Shown here: piece by piece, positions 33,562 to 41,064 of the stretch
Layout: each line of letters opens with the position of its first letter
How positions within the stretch are numbered: the stretch's first letter is position 1
NCBI RefSeq assembly: GCF_017313265.1
Contig: NZ_JAFLQZ010000001.1
Location: 248,001-312,000, forward strand
DNA from: Hymenobacter telluris
GTDB lineage: Bacteria > Bacteroidota > Bacteroidia > Cytophagales > Hymenobacteraceae
Reading direction: 5' to 3'
DNA length: 64,000 bases
The notes under the pieces: generated by a model
Databases searched by the model: none
What the model was told of the DNA's origin: nothing
Seen by the model: the letters and a program-made list of their open reading frames with translations, nothing else
Program-made: the position numbers and the translations under genes

Positions 33562-34869
33562 ATGACTTTCACCTTTAGCGCATACAGTAGCCTGCTGCTG
33601 CCATTTTTCCTGCAAGGAATAGTGGTGAGCGTGGTGCTACTGACGCGCGGCCGGCGGCACGGTTCCACGGCCGATGGGTGGCTGGCGTTGCTGTTGCTGC
33701 TGCACACGGTGCGGCTGGCGCAATGGATGCTGGGGTTTGCGGGCTGGTACGACGCGCACAATGCGCTGTCGACGTTCATGTTCTATTTTCCGTTCAGCAA
33801 CTGGCTGGCGCTAGGCCCCGCGCTGTACTTCTATTTCCGCAGCCTAACCAACCAGGAATTCCAATTTAGTGGCCGCCATTTGCTGCATTTTTTGCCGGCA
33901 CTACTGTATCTGGCGTGGCGGCTGGTGGCGGTGGGGGTAGATGTGGTATGGGCGCATGGTGTGCGCGGGTTGCCGTATCCGTACCATTTCGGCACGAAAG
34001 GGCAGTTGGCAGCCATGCAGGAGGGGCTTAGCTTCTGGGTGGAAGTTGTGGGCTCCGTATCGGTGGCGTGGTATGCCTGGCTGACGCTACGCGAATATTG
34101 GCAGTACCGCCGCTACATCAACAACTACTTCTCGGATACCGAACAGATTCGGTTTGTGTGGCTGCGCAACTTGCTGGTGGCCATGCTGCTAGGGGTGGGT
34201 ATTACCTTCCTGTTCTCGGTGGTGGACGTGAGCGTGCTGCCACTCAATTATTACCAGGCGTGGTACGAGTTCCTGGCTACCGGCATCCTCATTTACTTTC
34301 TTAGCATTGCCGGCCTGCTCACCAACGACCGGCTGGCCGTTCCCCTTCAGTTTTGGCCTGCTTCTGCCCCAGCAGAGTCGCTAGCCGTTACCATAGCGCA
34401 AGTGCCTCAGCAAGTACCGCCGCCTGAAACAGCTGGCGTGCCGTCCGTTGCCGAGGGCGCAGTTGATGCCCCTTCCCCCGCGCTGATACCTGAGCCGGTA
34501 TCCGCCACCGATGCTGCCGACCCGGATTTGGCCCGCTGGGTTGCTCGGCTAACCAAACTCATGGACACCGACCGTCCGTACCTGGCCCCCGAGCTGACTT
34601 TGCCGCAACTGGCCGCCCAAGTAGGCACCAATACTTCGGTGCTCTCGCGGGTTATCAATACGGGCTTCGGGCAGAACTTCAACGACTATGTGAATGAGTA
34701 CCGGGTGCGCGAAGCCGAGCGCCTCCTCCGCGACCCTCGGTACCAGCAGTACACCTTGCTGGCCGTAGCGCTGGAATCGGGGTTCAACTCGAAGTCCACG
34801 TTCAACCGGGTGTTCAAAAAACTGCGTGGAGCCACCCCCAGCGAAGTGGCAACTGGGCTCAAACCATAA
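33562..34869 (+). CDS. AraC family regulator with N-terminal membrane domain
   Basis: 435 residues from the ATG at 33562 (36 upstream in-frame codons are repeat DNA). About 1-255 hold seven hydrophobic segments (for example LLLPFFLQGIVVSVVLLT, LALGPALYFYFRSL, LLVAMLLGVGITFLFSVV, LATGILIYFLSIAGLL). A Pro/Ala-rich linker (about 270-325) follows. The C-terminal AraC/XylS domain (about 330-435) has two helix-turn-helices: LTLPQLAAQVGTNTSVLSRVI and YTLLAVALESGFNSKSTFNRVFKKLRGATPSEV. Such proteins sense a signal at the membrane and bind DNA directly. The two small genes downstream on the same strand are plausible targets. The signal is unknown. Confidence 0.85.
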   Translation: MTFTFSAYSSLLLPFFLQGIVVSVVLLTRGRRHGSTADGWLALLLLLHTVRLAQWMLGFAGWYDAHNALSTFMFYFPFSNWLALGPALYFYFRSLTNQEFQFSGRHLLHFLPALLYLAWRLVAVGVDVVWAHGVRGLPYPYHFGTKGQLAAMQEGLSFWVEVVGSVSVAWYAWLTLREYWQYRRYINNYFSDTEQIRFVWLRNLLVAMLLGVGITFLFSVVDVSVLPLNYYQAWYEFLATGILIYFLSIAGLLTNDRLAVPLQFWPASAPAESLAVTIAQVPQQVPPPETAGVPSVAEGAVDAPSPALIPEPVSATDAADPDLARWVARLTKLMDTDRPYLAPELTLPQLAAQVGTNTSVLSRVINTGFGQNFNDYVNEYRVREAERLLRDPRYQQYTLLAVALESGFNSKSTFNRVFKKLRGATPSEVATGLKP

Positions 34870-34962
34870 TTTGGCACGTCCCGGAAGGTAATTCGGGGCG
34901 CTTGGGGTAGGGGGGGAGGGTTCCTTTGGGTTATTGTTTCACCAACCCAACCCCTTCTTCCA

Positions 34963-35349
34963 ATGCGTACTTCTGGTGTAGTTCGTTTTCAGGCCTCGGT
35001 GGCTTTCTTGGCTGGTTTGCTCTTGCTCACTGGTGCGAGCCGGGGGACTGTTTATTCTGATTTATTTATTGAGCCGGGCCAGCAGTTTGTGCTGGGCGGT
35101 GGGCAGCCGGGCATTTTTCAGGTGGCTGCCCGCAACGTGGGGCAGGCGGCAGTGGAAGTGCGGGAACGAGCGGCTGACGGCACTGTTACCAACAAAGGAA
35201 CGCTCCTGCCCAAGCAGAAAACTACGCTACGTTTTGCTGCTGGATCTGCGGCCGTGCTGCGCAACACTACTAGCACCAAGGCCAACCTCAACCTGCGCAT
35301 CACCGGCCCGACGGGCCTGAATATGAGCACCGAGAATACTCGGAAATAA
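34963..35349 (+). CDS. Small secreted protein of unknown function
   Basis: 128 residues. A signal peptide covers about 1-28 (FQASVAFLAGLLLLTGASRG). The mature part is a single beta-rich module (DLFIEPGQQFVLGGGQPGIF, VAARNVGQAAVEVRERAADG, NLNLRITGPTGLNM) with no Cys and no known motif. It lies 48 bp before the DoxX-like gene and may be cotranscribed with it. Exported, presumably periplasmic; I do not recognise a function. Confidence 0.65.
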   Translation: MRTSGVVRFQASVAFLAGLLLLTGASRGTVYSDLFIEPGQQFVLGGGQPGIFQVAARNVGQAAVEVRERAADGTVTNKGTLLPKQKTTLRFAAGSAAVLRNTTSTKANLNLRITGPTGLNMSTENTRK

Positions 35350-35397
35350 ATGGCGGTTGCCACCTGTATTCTTTTACCTGTTTATATCCAGCCCGTC

Positions 35398-36447
35398 ATG
35401 AAAAAGCTATTGTTTGCCGCCCAGCCCTTCCCGTCTTATCTGGCAGATGCTGCCTGGCTTTTGTTCCGTTTGCACCTCGGCCTGTCCATTGCCATTGGGG
35501 CCGGCTGGTCGAAGCTCGTCAACCTTACCACCACGCACGAAGCGGCTAAACTAGCCACTGGCTCTGCCCCGTTAGGTCCGCCCGACTGGTTTGTGCAGCA
35601 GGTTGCCAACCTGGGGTTTACGTATCCGTCACCATATATGTGGGCGTGGCTGGCCGCCTGGGGCGAGTTTGCGGGCGGCCTATTGGTGGCGCTGGGGCTG
35701 CTTACGCGCTGGGCCAGCCTGCAACTGGCCGTGCAGTTTCTGGTTATTGCCTTTGTATGGTACGAAGCCCCCGAGCCTGTTTTGGGCATGTATTATCAGC
35801 AGTTGCTTTTCTGGGCGTTCGTGCTGGTGACAGTAGTTGGTGGTGGCCGGTACTCGCTGGACTATTGGTGGTTGCGCGGCAGTGGTAGTTCCCGTTTCCT
35901 GAATCGGTTGGTGGGCCATGCACCAGTTCAGGTGGTAACGATGCTCCTGGTTGTACTGGGTGGTTCGGTGGCTGCCCAAACGCCAACGGCTTCCAACAAG
36001 GTAACTATGCCAGAGCTGCAAGCCGTTGTGCAGCAGTGGGATGGCACCCTAACGTACCTCGACTACAAAACTCAAAAGCAAGTCTCGCTGGTAACTACCC
36101 TGAACGGAATGCAGTCTAAACCGCGGGAGTTGGTGCTGGACTTTATTTACCGGGAGCCCGAAGGCGGCCAAGTGAAAGGCTACGATAAAGTGCAGCTAGC
36201 CGCCGATGGATTGAGTGTGACCTGGGACGGAATACCAATGCGCATCGTGCGTAAAACCCGACTTCCTAACCAAGAGCTGAAACTGGTGCTCGAAGGCCGA
36301 GGCCGTGATGATAACAAAGATTGCTTGATCAGAAAGACCGTTATGCTAGGGGTAAGACAGTTTACTATCGTAAAGGAAGTTAAATACGATAATAATGAAG
36401 GTTTTATCACACGGAATACATACGCCTTTCAACAAAAACAGCAATAG
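35398..36447 (+). CDS. DoxX-like membrane protein fused to a C-terminal exported domain
   Basis: 349 residues from the ATG at 35398. About 1-165 is a four-helix DoxX-like membrane domain (AAWLLFRLHLGLSIAIGAGW, WLAAWGEFAGGLLVALGLLT, LQLAVQFLVIAFVWYEAPEP, LLFWAFVLVTVVGGGRYSLD). Residues 182-196 then read MLLVVLGGSVAAQTP, which looks like a signal peptide with an AxA-type cleavage site. The remaining 150 residues form a soluble beta-rich domain (VVQQWDGTLTYLDYKTQKQV) that I do not recognise. An internal in-frame ATG at 35941 could start this second part separately. So this may be a true fusion or two proteins from one frame. Function unknown; DoxX proteins are linked to redox stress. Confidence 0.68.
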   Translation: MKKLLFAAQPFPSYLADAAWLLFRLHLGLSIAIGAGWSKLVNLTTTHEAAKLATGSAPLGPPDWFVQQVANLGFTYPSPYMWAWLAAWGEFAGGLLVALGLLTRWASLQLAVQFLVIAFVWYEAPEPVLGMYYQQLLFWAFVLVTVVGGGRYSLDYWWLRGSGSSRFLNRLVGHAPVQVVTMLLVVLGGSVAAQTPTASNKVTMPELQAVVQQWDGTLTYLDYKTQKQVSLVTTLNGMQSKPRELVLDFIYREPEGGQVKGYDKVQLAADGLSVTWDGIPMRIVRKTRLPNQELKLVLEGRGRDDNKDCLIRKTVMLGVRQFTIVKEVKYDNNEGFITRNTYAFQQKQQ

Positions 36448-36652
36448 AAGCGAAACAGCCACTCAGATAGCTACAACAAAGAGTAATAATTGCAGAAGCC
36501 TGCTAATTGATAGGGGGTAATATGGAAAAGGCTGATATTTTATGGCAACTACCATCTTTTTGAATAGGTTGCTGTTGAATGTAATGTGTAATATTTTGGT
36601 TTAGGGGTAAAAAATATAGGTACGCCAAATGCAGCTTGTTTGTTAAAACCTA

Positions 36653-36660
36653 TATATTTG
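36653..36660 (+). promoter_or_regulatory. -7 box of the phenylalanine hydroxylase promoter
   Basis: TATATTTG is an exact match to the Bacteroidota consensus TAnnTTTG. The -33 box is less clear: a TTG at 36636-36638 is too close. Transcription would begin near 36664, giving a leader RNA of about 178 nt. Confidence 0.55.
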
Positions 36661-36683
36661 CCAACATGATGTCGCACCAGCTA

Positions 36684-36758
36684 ATGAAGCAAGTCTGCCT
36701 ATTTAATATTCGTCCCGCGCGGGACGGAGTCGGGCTACTTTGCCGGTACGGGAGCTAA
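36684..36758 (+). CDS. Candidate leader peptide upstream of the hydroxylase
   Basis: ATG at 36684 (also in frame with ATG at 36666 and 36669) and TAA at 36756-36758 give a 24-codon frame starting MKQVCLFNIRPARD and ending in CRYGS. It has only one Phe and one Tyr codon, so it is not a classical starvation sensor. Its 3' half overlaps the anti-terminator strand, and translation could change which hairpin forms. Part of it is forced by the GC palindrome, so coding is uncertain. Confidence 0.3.
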   Translation: MKQVCLFNIRPARDGVGLLCRYGS

Positions 36759-36828
36759 CAGCGAAATGCTACTTATCCTCTGAAACCTTATAAAGCCCGA
36801 CTCCTTCAACAAGGAGCCGGGCTTTTTT
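36726..36828 (+). terminator. Attenuator with mutually exclusive hairpins
   Basis: Strand A GGAGTCGGGCT (36726-36736) is an exact complement of strand B AGCCCGACTCC (36794-36804). Strand B can instead pair with strand C GGAGCCGGGCT (36813-36823); with flanking A and T the B:C stem is 15 bp with one mismatch and is followed by six T, an intrinsic terminator. A:B and B:C cannot form together, the layout of a transcription attenuator or riboswitch. It lies directly before the hydroxylase start. Confidence 0.72.
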
Positions 36829-36841
36829 CTTCCTACTATCC

Positions 36842-37606
36842 ATGTTACAGCAACACTACGACCGGTACACCACCCAAGACCAGCTGGTTTGGAAAGTATT
36901 GTTCGACCGCCAAACCGCTCTGCTCCACAAGCGGGCCTGCCAGGCCTTCGCCGACGGTTTGCAGCGCATTGGGTTCCACCGCAACGCCATTCCCAACTTC
37001 GAGGAAACCAGTGAGCGGCTGCGCAAAGCCACCGGTTGGCAGCTGGAGCCCGTAGCGGGTATGCTTAACGATGCCGAATTTTTCGGACTGCTGGCGCAAC
37101 GCAAGTTCCCCGCTACCGTCTGGATTCGCTCTATGGAGCAGTTCGACTTCATTGAGGAACCCGACCTGTTTCACGGCGTATTCGGGCACGTGCCGCTGCT
37201 GATGGACAAGGCCTTTGCCGATTTTCTGCACTTCCTCGGGCACGTGGCAGCGCAGCACCTCGACGATGCAGTGGCTTTGAAGCGGCTGGAACGGCTGTAT
37301 GGTTTCACAGTTCAGTTCGGGCTGGTAGAGGAAAACGGCAGCACCCGCATGTACGGCGCCGGTTTGCTGTCGTCGTCGGGCGAGATTCACCACTGCATTG
37401 CCGATGCCAGCACCCGCCGCCCCTTCGATTTGGGTACGGTGCTCGATACGCCTTACAGTGAAGAACACCTACAAGAGCAGTACTTCGTGCTGCCTAATTG
37501 GGAGCAGCTCACGGGCAGCGTAGCCGAACTAGCTGCTTTGTTGGCCTCTGACTATGAACTAAAGCCGGGAAAGCAACTGGTTGAAATCCCACGAAATAAC
37601 AAGTAA
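36842..37606 (+). CDS. phhA: Phenylalanine-4-hydroxylase homologue with Gln in place of the iron-ligand Glu
   Basis: 254 residues, the size of bacterial single-domain enzymes of the biopterin-dependent aromatic amino acid hydroxylase family. The family core is clear: FHGVFGHVPLL with iron ligands His111 and His116, FTVQFGLVEENGS and RMYGAGLLSSSGE. Known enzymes read TVEFGL at the third ligand (Glu330 in the human enzyme); here the codon at 37313-37315 is CAG, giving Gln158. The HDxxGH Asp/Glu is also changed to Gly. The enzyme would make tyrosine from phenylalanine if active, but the ligand change makes activity doubtful. It is preceded by an attenuator-like leader and followed by a strong terminator. 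Confidence 0.88.
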   Translation: MLQQHYDRYTTQDQLVWKVLFDRQTALLHKRACQAFADGLQRIGFHRNAIPNFEETSERLRKATGWQLEPVAGMLNDAEFFGLLAQRKFPATVWIRSMEQFDFIEEPDLFHGVFGHVPLLMDKAFADFLHFLGHVAAQHLDDAVALKRLERLYGFTVQFGLVEENGSTRMYGAGLLSSSGEIHHCIADASTRRPFDLGTVLDTPYSEEHLQEQYFVLPNWEQLTGSVAELAALLASDYELKPGKQLVEIPRNNK

Positions 37607-37774
37607 TAGCAGAGCCAAGCCGGTGGGCGGCGTTGTTGAACTGAAAGTGTGGCAGCAGGAGGGGGGATACTATTACTGATGTTGCATGCAGGTCGAGGGT
37701 GCAGTAACCCGCCCGCTGGCTTGACTTCTGCTCTGTCTGCTGCTACGGTATAGGGGTATGCCGTAGCAAATGCA

Positions 37775-37820
37775 GCAACAAAAACGCCCGTTGGTTTAGG
37801 CCAACGGGCGTTTTTGTTGC
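37775..37820. terminator. Bidirectional intrinsic terminator
   Basis: Perfect 20 bp stem (GCAACAAAAACGCCCGTTGG) with a 6 nt loop, A-run on the left and T-run on the right. It separates the convergent hydroxylase and dienelactone hydrolase genes. Confidence 0.92.
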
Positions 37821-37850
37821 TGGAAAAAAGCTGCAACGGAAGTTGAAAGC

Positions 37851-38714
37851 TTAGCTTTTTAGCTTGAAATTCTTTTTCAGGTACGCCACGGATAGTGCGT
37901 GCGCATCGTCGCCGAAGGCTTTGTTGTACTTGGGGTTAGATGGGTTGGCAAAGGCGTGGTCGGCATCGTAGCTTTTGATGGTAACCTTCTTCTTGGCGGC
38001 GGCCATATCCTTCTGGAACTGGGCTACCACTTCGGGGTTGATCCACTTGTCTTGAGTGGCAAAGATGCCTAACACATCGGTATTAAGCGTTTTGAGCTTG
38101 GTTACGTCCTTTTCGGGCATGCCGTAGTACATCACGCAGCCCACGGCCTGCTTGCCGGCCAGTAGTGCGGTTTGCAAGCTCCAGCCGCCGCCAAAGCACC
38201 AGCCAATACTAGCCACCTGGGCCTGCGGGCCAGCATATTGCACGGCACCTTTCACAATGGCCTGCGCCCGGTCGGTTTTTACGGCTTGCATGTACTTGCC
38301 GGCTTCGTCGGGGGTGGTGGCTACCTGGCCATCATAAAGGTCGAGGGCAATAACGTTGACGCCGGGGAGGTCTTTGGCGAATTGGGCGGCTTCCTGCTTG
38401 ATGTAATCGTTCAGGCCCCACCACTCGTGAATCACAAACAGATACTTGTTGGATTTGGTAGCACTCTTGATTTCAAATCCTTTGCCGGTTTTGCCATCGG
38501 TGGTTTTGAATTCAATAGTTTGTCCTTCACCCGCGTACGTAAAGGGCAAGGGCGCATCATGGCCACCCGAGAAATCCTCGTTGGTGGCGAGCATGGCAAA
38601 AGCCTCCGTGGCATTCGGGCCGGCTGGCTTGGCGCAGCAGCTCATGGTCGTTTGGGCCGAAGCCACGGTAACAGCGCTTAGCAATGCCGCGCAAAGAGTC
38701 CAGAGTTTTTTCAT
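37851..38714 (-). CDS. Secreted dienelactone hydrolase family protein
   Basis: 287 residues from the ATG at 38714 (20 extra upstream codons rejected). Signal peptide MKKLWTLCAALLSAVTVASA. The mature enzyme is an alpha/beta-hydrolase with the dienelactone hydrolase Cys nucleophile in SIGWCFGGGWSL (about 173-184), the Asp in FATQDKWINPE and the His in YDADHAFANPS near the C-terminus; the HEWWGLNDY block near 107 holds the conserved Glu. A Cys pair SCCAK follows the signal. Export is unusual compared with the cytoplasmic enzyme of chlorocatechol breakdown, so the substrate is probably different. Monocistronic between a terminator and the ABC1 kinase gene. Confidence 0.88.
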   Translation of the reverse strand: MKKLWTLCAALLSAVTVASAQTTMSCCAKPAGPNATEAFAMLATNEDFSGGHDAPLPFTYAGEGQTIEFKTTDGKTGKGFEIKSATKSNKYLFVIHEWWGLNDYIKQEAAQFAKDLPGVNVIALDLYDGQVATTPDEAGKYMQAVKTDRAQAIVKGAVQYAGPQAQVASIGWCFGGGWSLQTALLAGKQAVGCVMYYGMPEKDVTKLKTLNTDVLGIFATQDKWINPEVVAQFQKDMAAAKKKVTIKSYDADHAFANPSNPKYNKAFGDDAHALSVAYLKKNFKLKS

Positions 38715-38835
38715 GAGAAAGGAGAGAAGGGTAAAAGCAAAACGCCCGATTACCTGACTGCGGTAGTAACACAAGTCGATGGTAACCGGGAGTCAGTAAC
38801 TGGCAAACCAAGCAATAGTTTGGTGCCAACCGCAA

Positions 38836-40152
38836 TTAGGAAGCCGTGCGCACCACGGCCCGCAGTTCCGTAAGCAACGCGTAGAGGCCCACGTACGTGC
38901 GGTTCAGGTAAATGAAGTGCTCGGAACCGCGCGGCTCCCGTTGTTGCCGCAACTCGGGCTGTTGCATCAGGTCGTCGCCGAGGGCGTAGAGGGCCTGCAT
39001 GTACGAAGGGTCGCCGAAGTCGAACACCGGTTGCCGGAACGGGCGGCCTACCAATTCCAGCGAGGCCTGCATGGTATTCACGTAGAAATCCTGCCGGGAA
39101 GTTTCATCCTCGGGGCGCAGAATACCGGCTTCGGTGAGCAGCTCTGTAAGGCGGGTGCGGTTGGCGAGGGTTTCGGGGGTGAGCAGGTCGGTGAAGAGGC
39201 GGTGCACATCGGCGGGTATTTCCTTCACGCAGCCGAAATCCAGTACGCCAACTGTGCCACCGGCTTCGGTGCGCAGCAGGAAGTTGCCGGGGTGCGGGTC
39301 GGCGTGGACCATGCGCAACTCGTTGAGCTGGAACATGTAGAAGTCCCACAGGGCTTGCCCGAGCTGGTTACGTACTTCCTGGGCGGGGGCAGTTAGCAAG
39401 AACTCCTTGAGGTGCTGGCCGGGCAGCCAGTCCATGCTCAGGATGCGCGACGACGACAAAGCCGGGTAATACGTGGCAAATTCCAGATGGGGCAGCGCGG
39501 CGCACTGCGCAGCAATGGCTTGGCCGCGCCGTAGTTCCAGGGCGTAGTCGGTTTCCTCGATGAGCCGCGTTTCCACTTCCTGCAAATACGGCCGCACGGT
39601 GGCTTCATCCAGCCCCAGCACCCGCAAGGCAATAGGCTTCACCAGCCGAATATCCGAGCGGATACTGTCGGCCACACCGGGGTATTGTACCTTCACAGCC
39701 AGCGCCTTACCCTCTTTGCGCGCGAAATGTACCTGCCCGATGCTGGCCGCCTGCCGGGCGTTGATGTCGAACTCCTCGAACACCTCAAACGGCGACTTGC
39801 CAAACGCATCCCGGAACGCCTTCACCACCAGCGGCCCCGACAGCGGCGGCGTCTGGTACTGGGCCTGGGCGAACTGGTCGGCGTAGGCAGTAGGCAGCAG
39901 GTTTTTCTCCATAGCCAGCATCTGGGCTACCTTCAGCACCGAGCCTTTCATCTCGCTCAGTGTGCCGTATAGCTCGGCTGCGTTGGCTGCGTGCAGATTC
40001 TCGGTGGTGCTTTCAGCGCCTACGGCGCGCTTGGCGTAGTGCTTCACGTAGTTGGCTCCCACATTCAGGCCAGTGCGCGCGAAACGAGCCGCCCGCGCTA
40101 CTTTGGTGGTGGGCAGCGAGGAAAGGGCATTGCTTTCGGTGAGTTCGGACAT
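38836..40152 (-). CDS. ABC1/AarF (UbiB) family atypical kinase
   Basis: 438 residues from the ATG at 40152. Conserved UbiB-type blocks: the KxGQ region reads LKVAQMLA (about 73-80), the Ala-rich loop AASIGQVHFA (about 130-139), ALAVKVQYPG with the ATP lysine, the catalytic VHADPHPGNFLL (about 281-292) and GVLDFGCVKEIP (about 300-311) in place of DFG. The Gly of KxGQ is replaced by Ala. Family members support quinone or lipid metabolism as ATPases. No membrane helix is evident. It lies 135 bp downstream of the TetR gene on the same strand, a pairing that suggests joint control. Confidence 0.9.
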   Translation of the reverse strand: MSELTESNALSSLPTTKVARAARFARTGLNVGANYVKHYAKRAVGAESTTENLHAANAAELYGTLSEMKGSVLKVAQMLAMEKNLLPTAYADQFAQAQYQTPPLSGPLVVKAFRDAFGKSPFEVFEEFDINARQAASIGQVHFARKEGKALAVKVQYPGVADSIRSDIRLVKPIALRVLGLDEATVRPYLQEVETRLIEETDYALELRRGQAIAAQCAALPHLEFATYYPALSSSRILSMDWLPGQHLKEFLLTAPAQEVRNQLGQALWDFYMFQLNELRMVHADPHPGNFLLRTEAGGTVGVLDFGCVKEIPADVHRLFTDLLTPETLANRTRLTELLTEAGILRPEDETSRQDFYVNTMQASLELVGRPFRQPVFDFGDPSYMQALYALGDDLMQQPELRQQREPRGSEHFIYLNRTYVGLYALLTELRAVVRTAS

Positions 40153-40168
40153 GGAGGAATATAAACAA

Positions 40169-40256
40169 GTCATGCTAAGCTCGTCGAAGCGTCTCTACCG
40201 CGCTAGTATGTGATTTACTTTGGCGGGAGAGATGCTTCGGCTGCGCTCAGCATGAC
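40169..40256. repeat. Imperfect inverted repeat of the GTCATGC family
   Basis: Left arm 40169-40201 (GTCATGCTAAGCTCGTCGAA) and right arm 40223-40256 (GCTGCGCTCAGCATGAC at its end) pair over about 33 bp with mismatches. It lies between the TetR gene and the ABC1 kinase gene. Confidence 0.85.
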
Positions 40257-40287
40257 GGGCAACGGTAACTTGAAAATAAGCGGTGCG

Positions 40288-40971
40288 CTAGCGCCGCCGA
40301 CGGTGCAGCAGGAACCGCACGAAATCGGTGGCGGAATCCAGCGTGTTGCGGCCAACCAAATCAAAGCTCAGCGTTACGGCTTTTTCGATGGCGGCATCAG
40401 TCTGCTCGAAGTTGATGCTGTCGTCTTTGGCGAAGAAGCCGAGCACGAATAGCTGCTGCTGCCAGAAGAAGCGCGGGTAACCATCCTGAATAAGCTGGCG
40501 GGTAGCTATTTCGTCGGTACGGCGGCCTTCGCGCAGAATTTCATCCACGAAGTCTTCAAACTCCTGCCGGAAATCGTCGAGGACGCGGGGCGTGATGCCG
40601 GGCATGCGCGAGAGGGAGCGGCGCAGGGCATTGAGGGCGTAGCTGCGGTTGCGCTTCAGAATTTCGATGAGCGTATAGTAGAAAGCCAGAAGCTTTTCGC
40701 GGGCGCCGTATTGCTCCCACACCGGCTCCTTGGCCGCCGTGGCCCGCGCCTCGCGGCCAAAATCGGCCCACAGCTCCCGGTCAATGGCATCGAAGTTGGC
40801 GTAGTGCAGGTAGAACTCCTGCTCGGGCAAACCCAGCTTCTGGGTAAGCTTGTACACCGAAGCTGGCGTGCGGCCTTTGTTCAACACGTAGTCGAGGTAG
40901 GCTTGTTTGATTCGGGCTTTCGGAGAGGCGGCCGTTTCGGGGGCTACTTGGGGCGAAGGTTGCTGTTCCAT
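40288..40971 (-). CDS. TetR family transcriptional regulator
   Basis: 227 residues from the ATG at 40971 (7 upstream codons rejected). The DNA-binding domain is at about 20-75: ARIKQAYLDYVLNKGRTPAS, then VYKLTQKLGLPEQEFYLHYANFDAIDREL, an HTH of TetR type in which the usual GTTxxxIA is diverged. The rest is all helical (ALNALRRSLSRMPGITPRVL) and forms the ligand/dimer domain. Ends in a basic tail (LLHRRRR). The likely target is the ABC1 kinase gene downstream. No ligand can be predicted. Confidence 0.82.
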   Translation of the reverse strand: MEQQPSPQVAPETAASPKARIKQAYLDYVLNKGRTPASVYKLTQKLGLPEQEFYLHYANFDAIDRELWADFGREARATAAKEPVWEQYGAREKLLAFYYTLIEILKRNRSYALNALRRSLSRMPGITPRVLDDFRQEFEDFVDEILREGRRTDEIATRQLIQDGYPRFFWQQQLFVLGFFAKDDSINFEQTDAAIEKAVTLSFDLVGRNTLDSATDFVRFLLHRRRR

Positions 40972-41064
40972 AGTAGTGGTATAACCACGCAAGCAGCCAA
41001 TAAGTTGAGCTTACTGCCAGTAGAGTAGCCCCCGAGCCAAAAATTATGTATTGCTGTCCGCCGC

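Larger units (their letters stand above)
36448..36841 (+). other. 394 bp leader region of the phenylalanine hydroxylase gene
   Basis: The first 200 bp are A/T-rich with no recognisable feature. The last 190 bp hold a -7 box, a candidate 24-codon leader frame, a 16 bp palindrome CGTCCCGCGCGGGACG (36711-36726) and two competing hairpins ending in a terminator, described separately. The terminator T-run ends 13 bp before the hydroxylase ATG. Confidence 0.7.
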
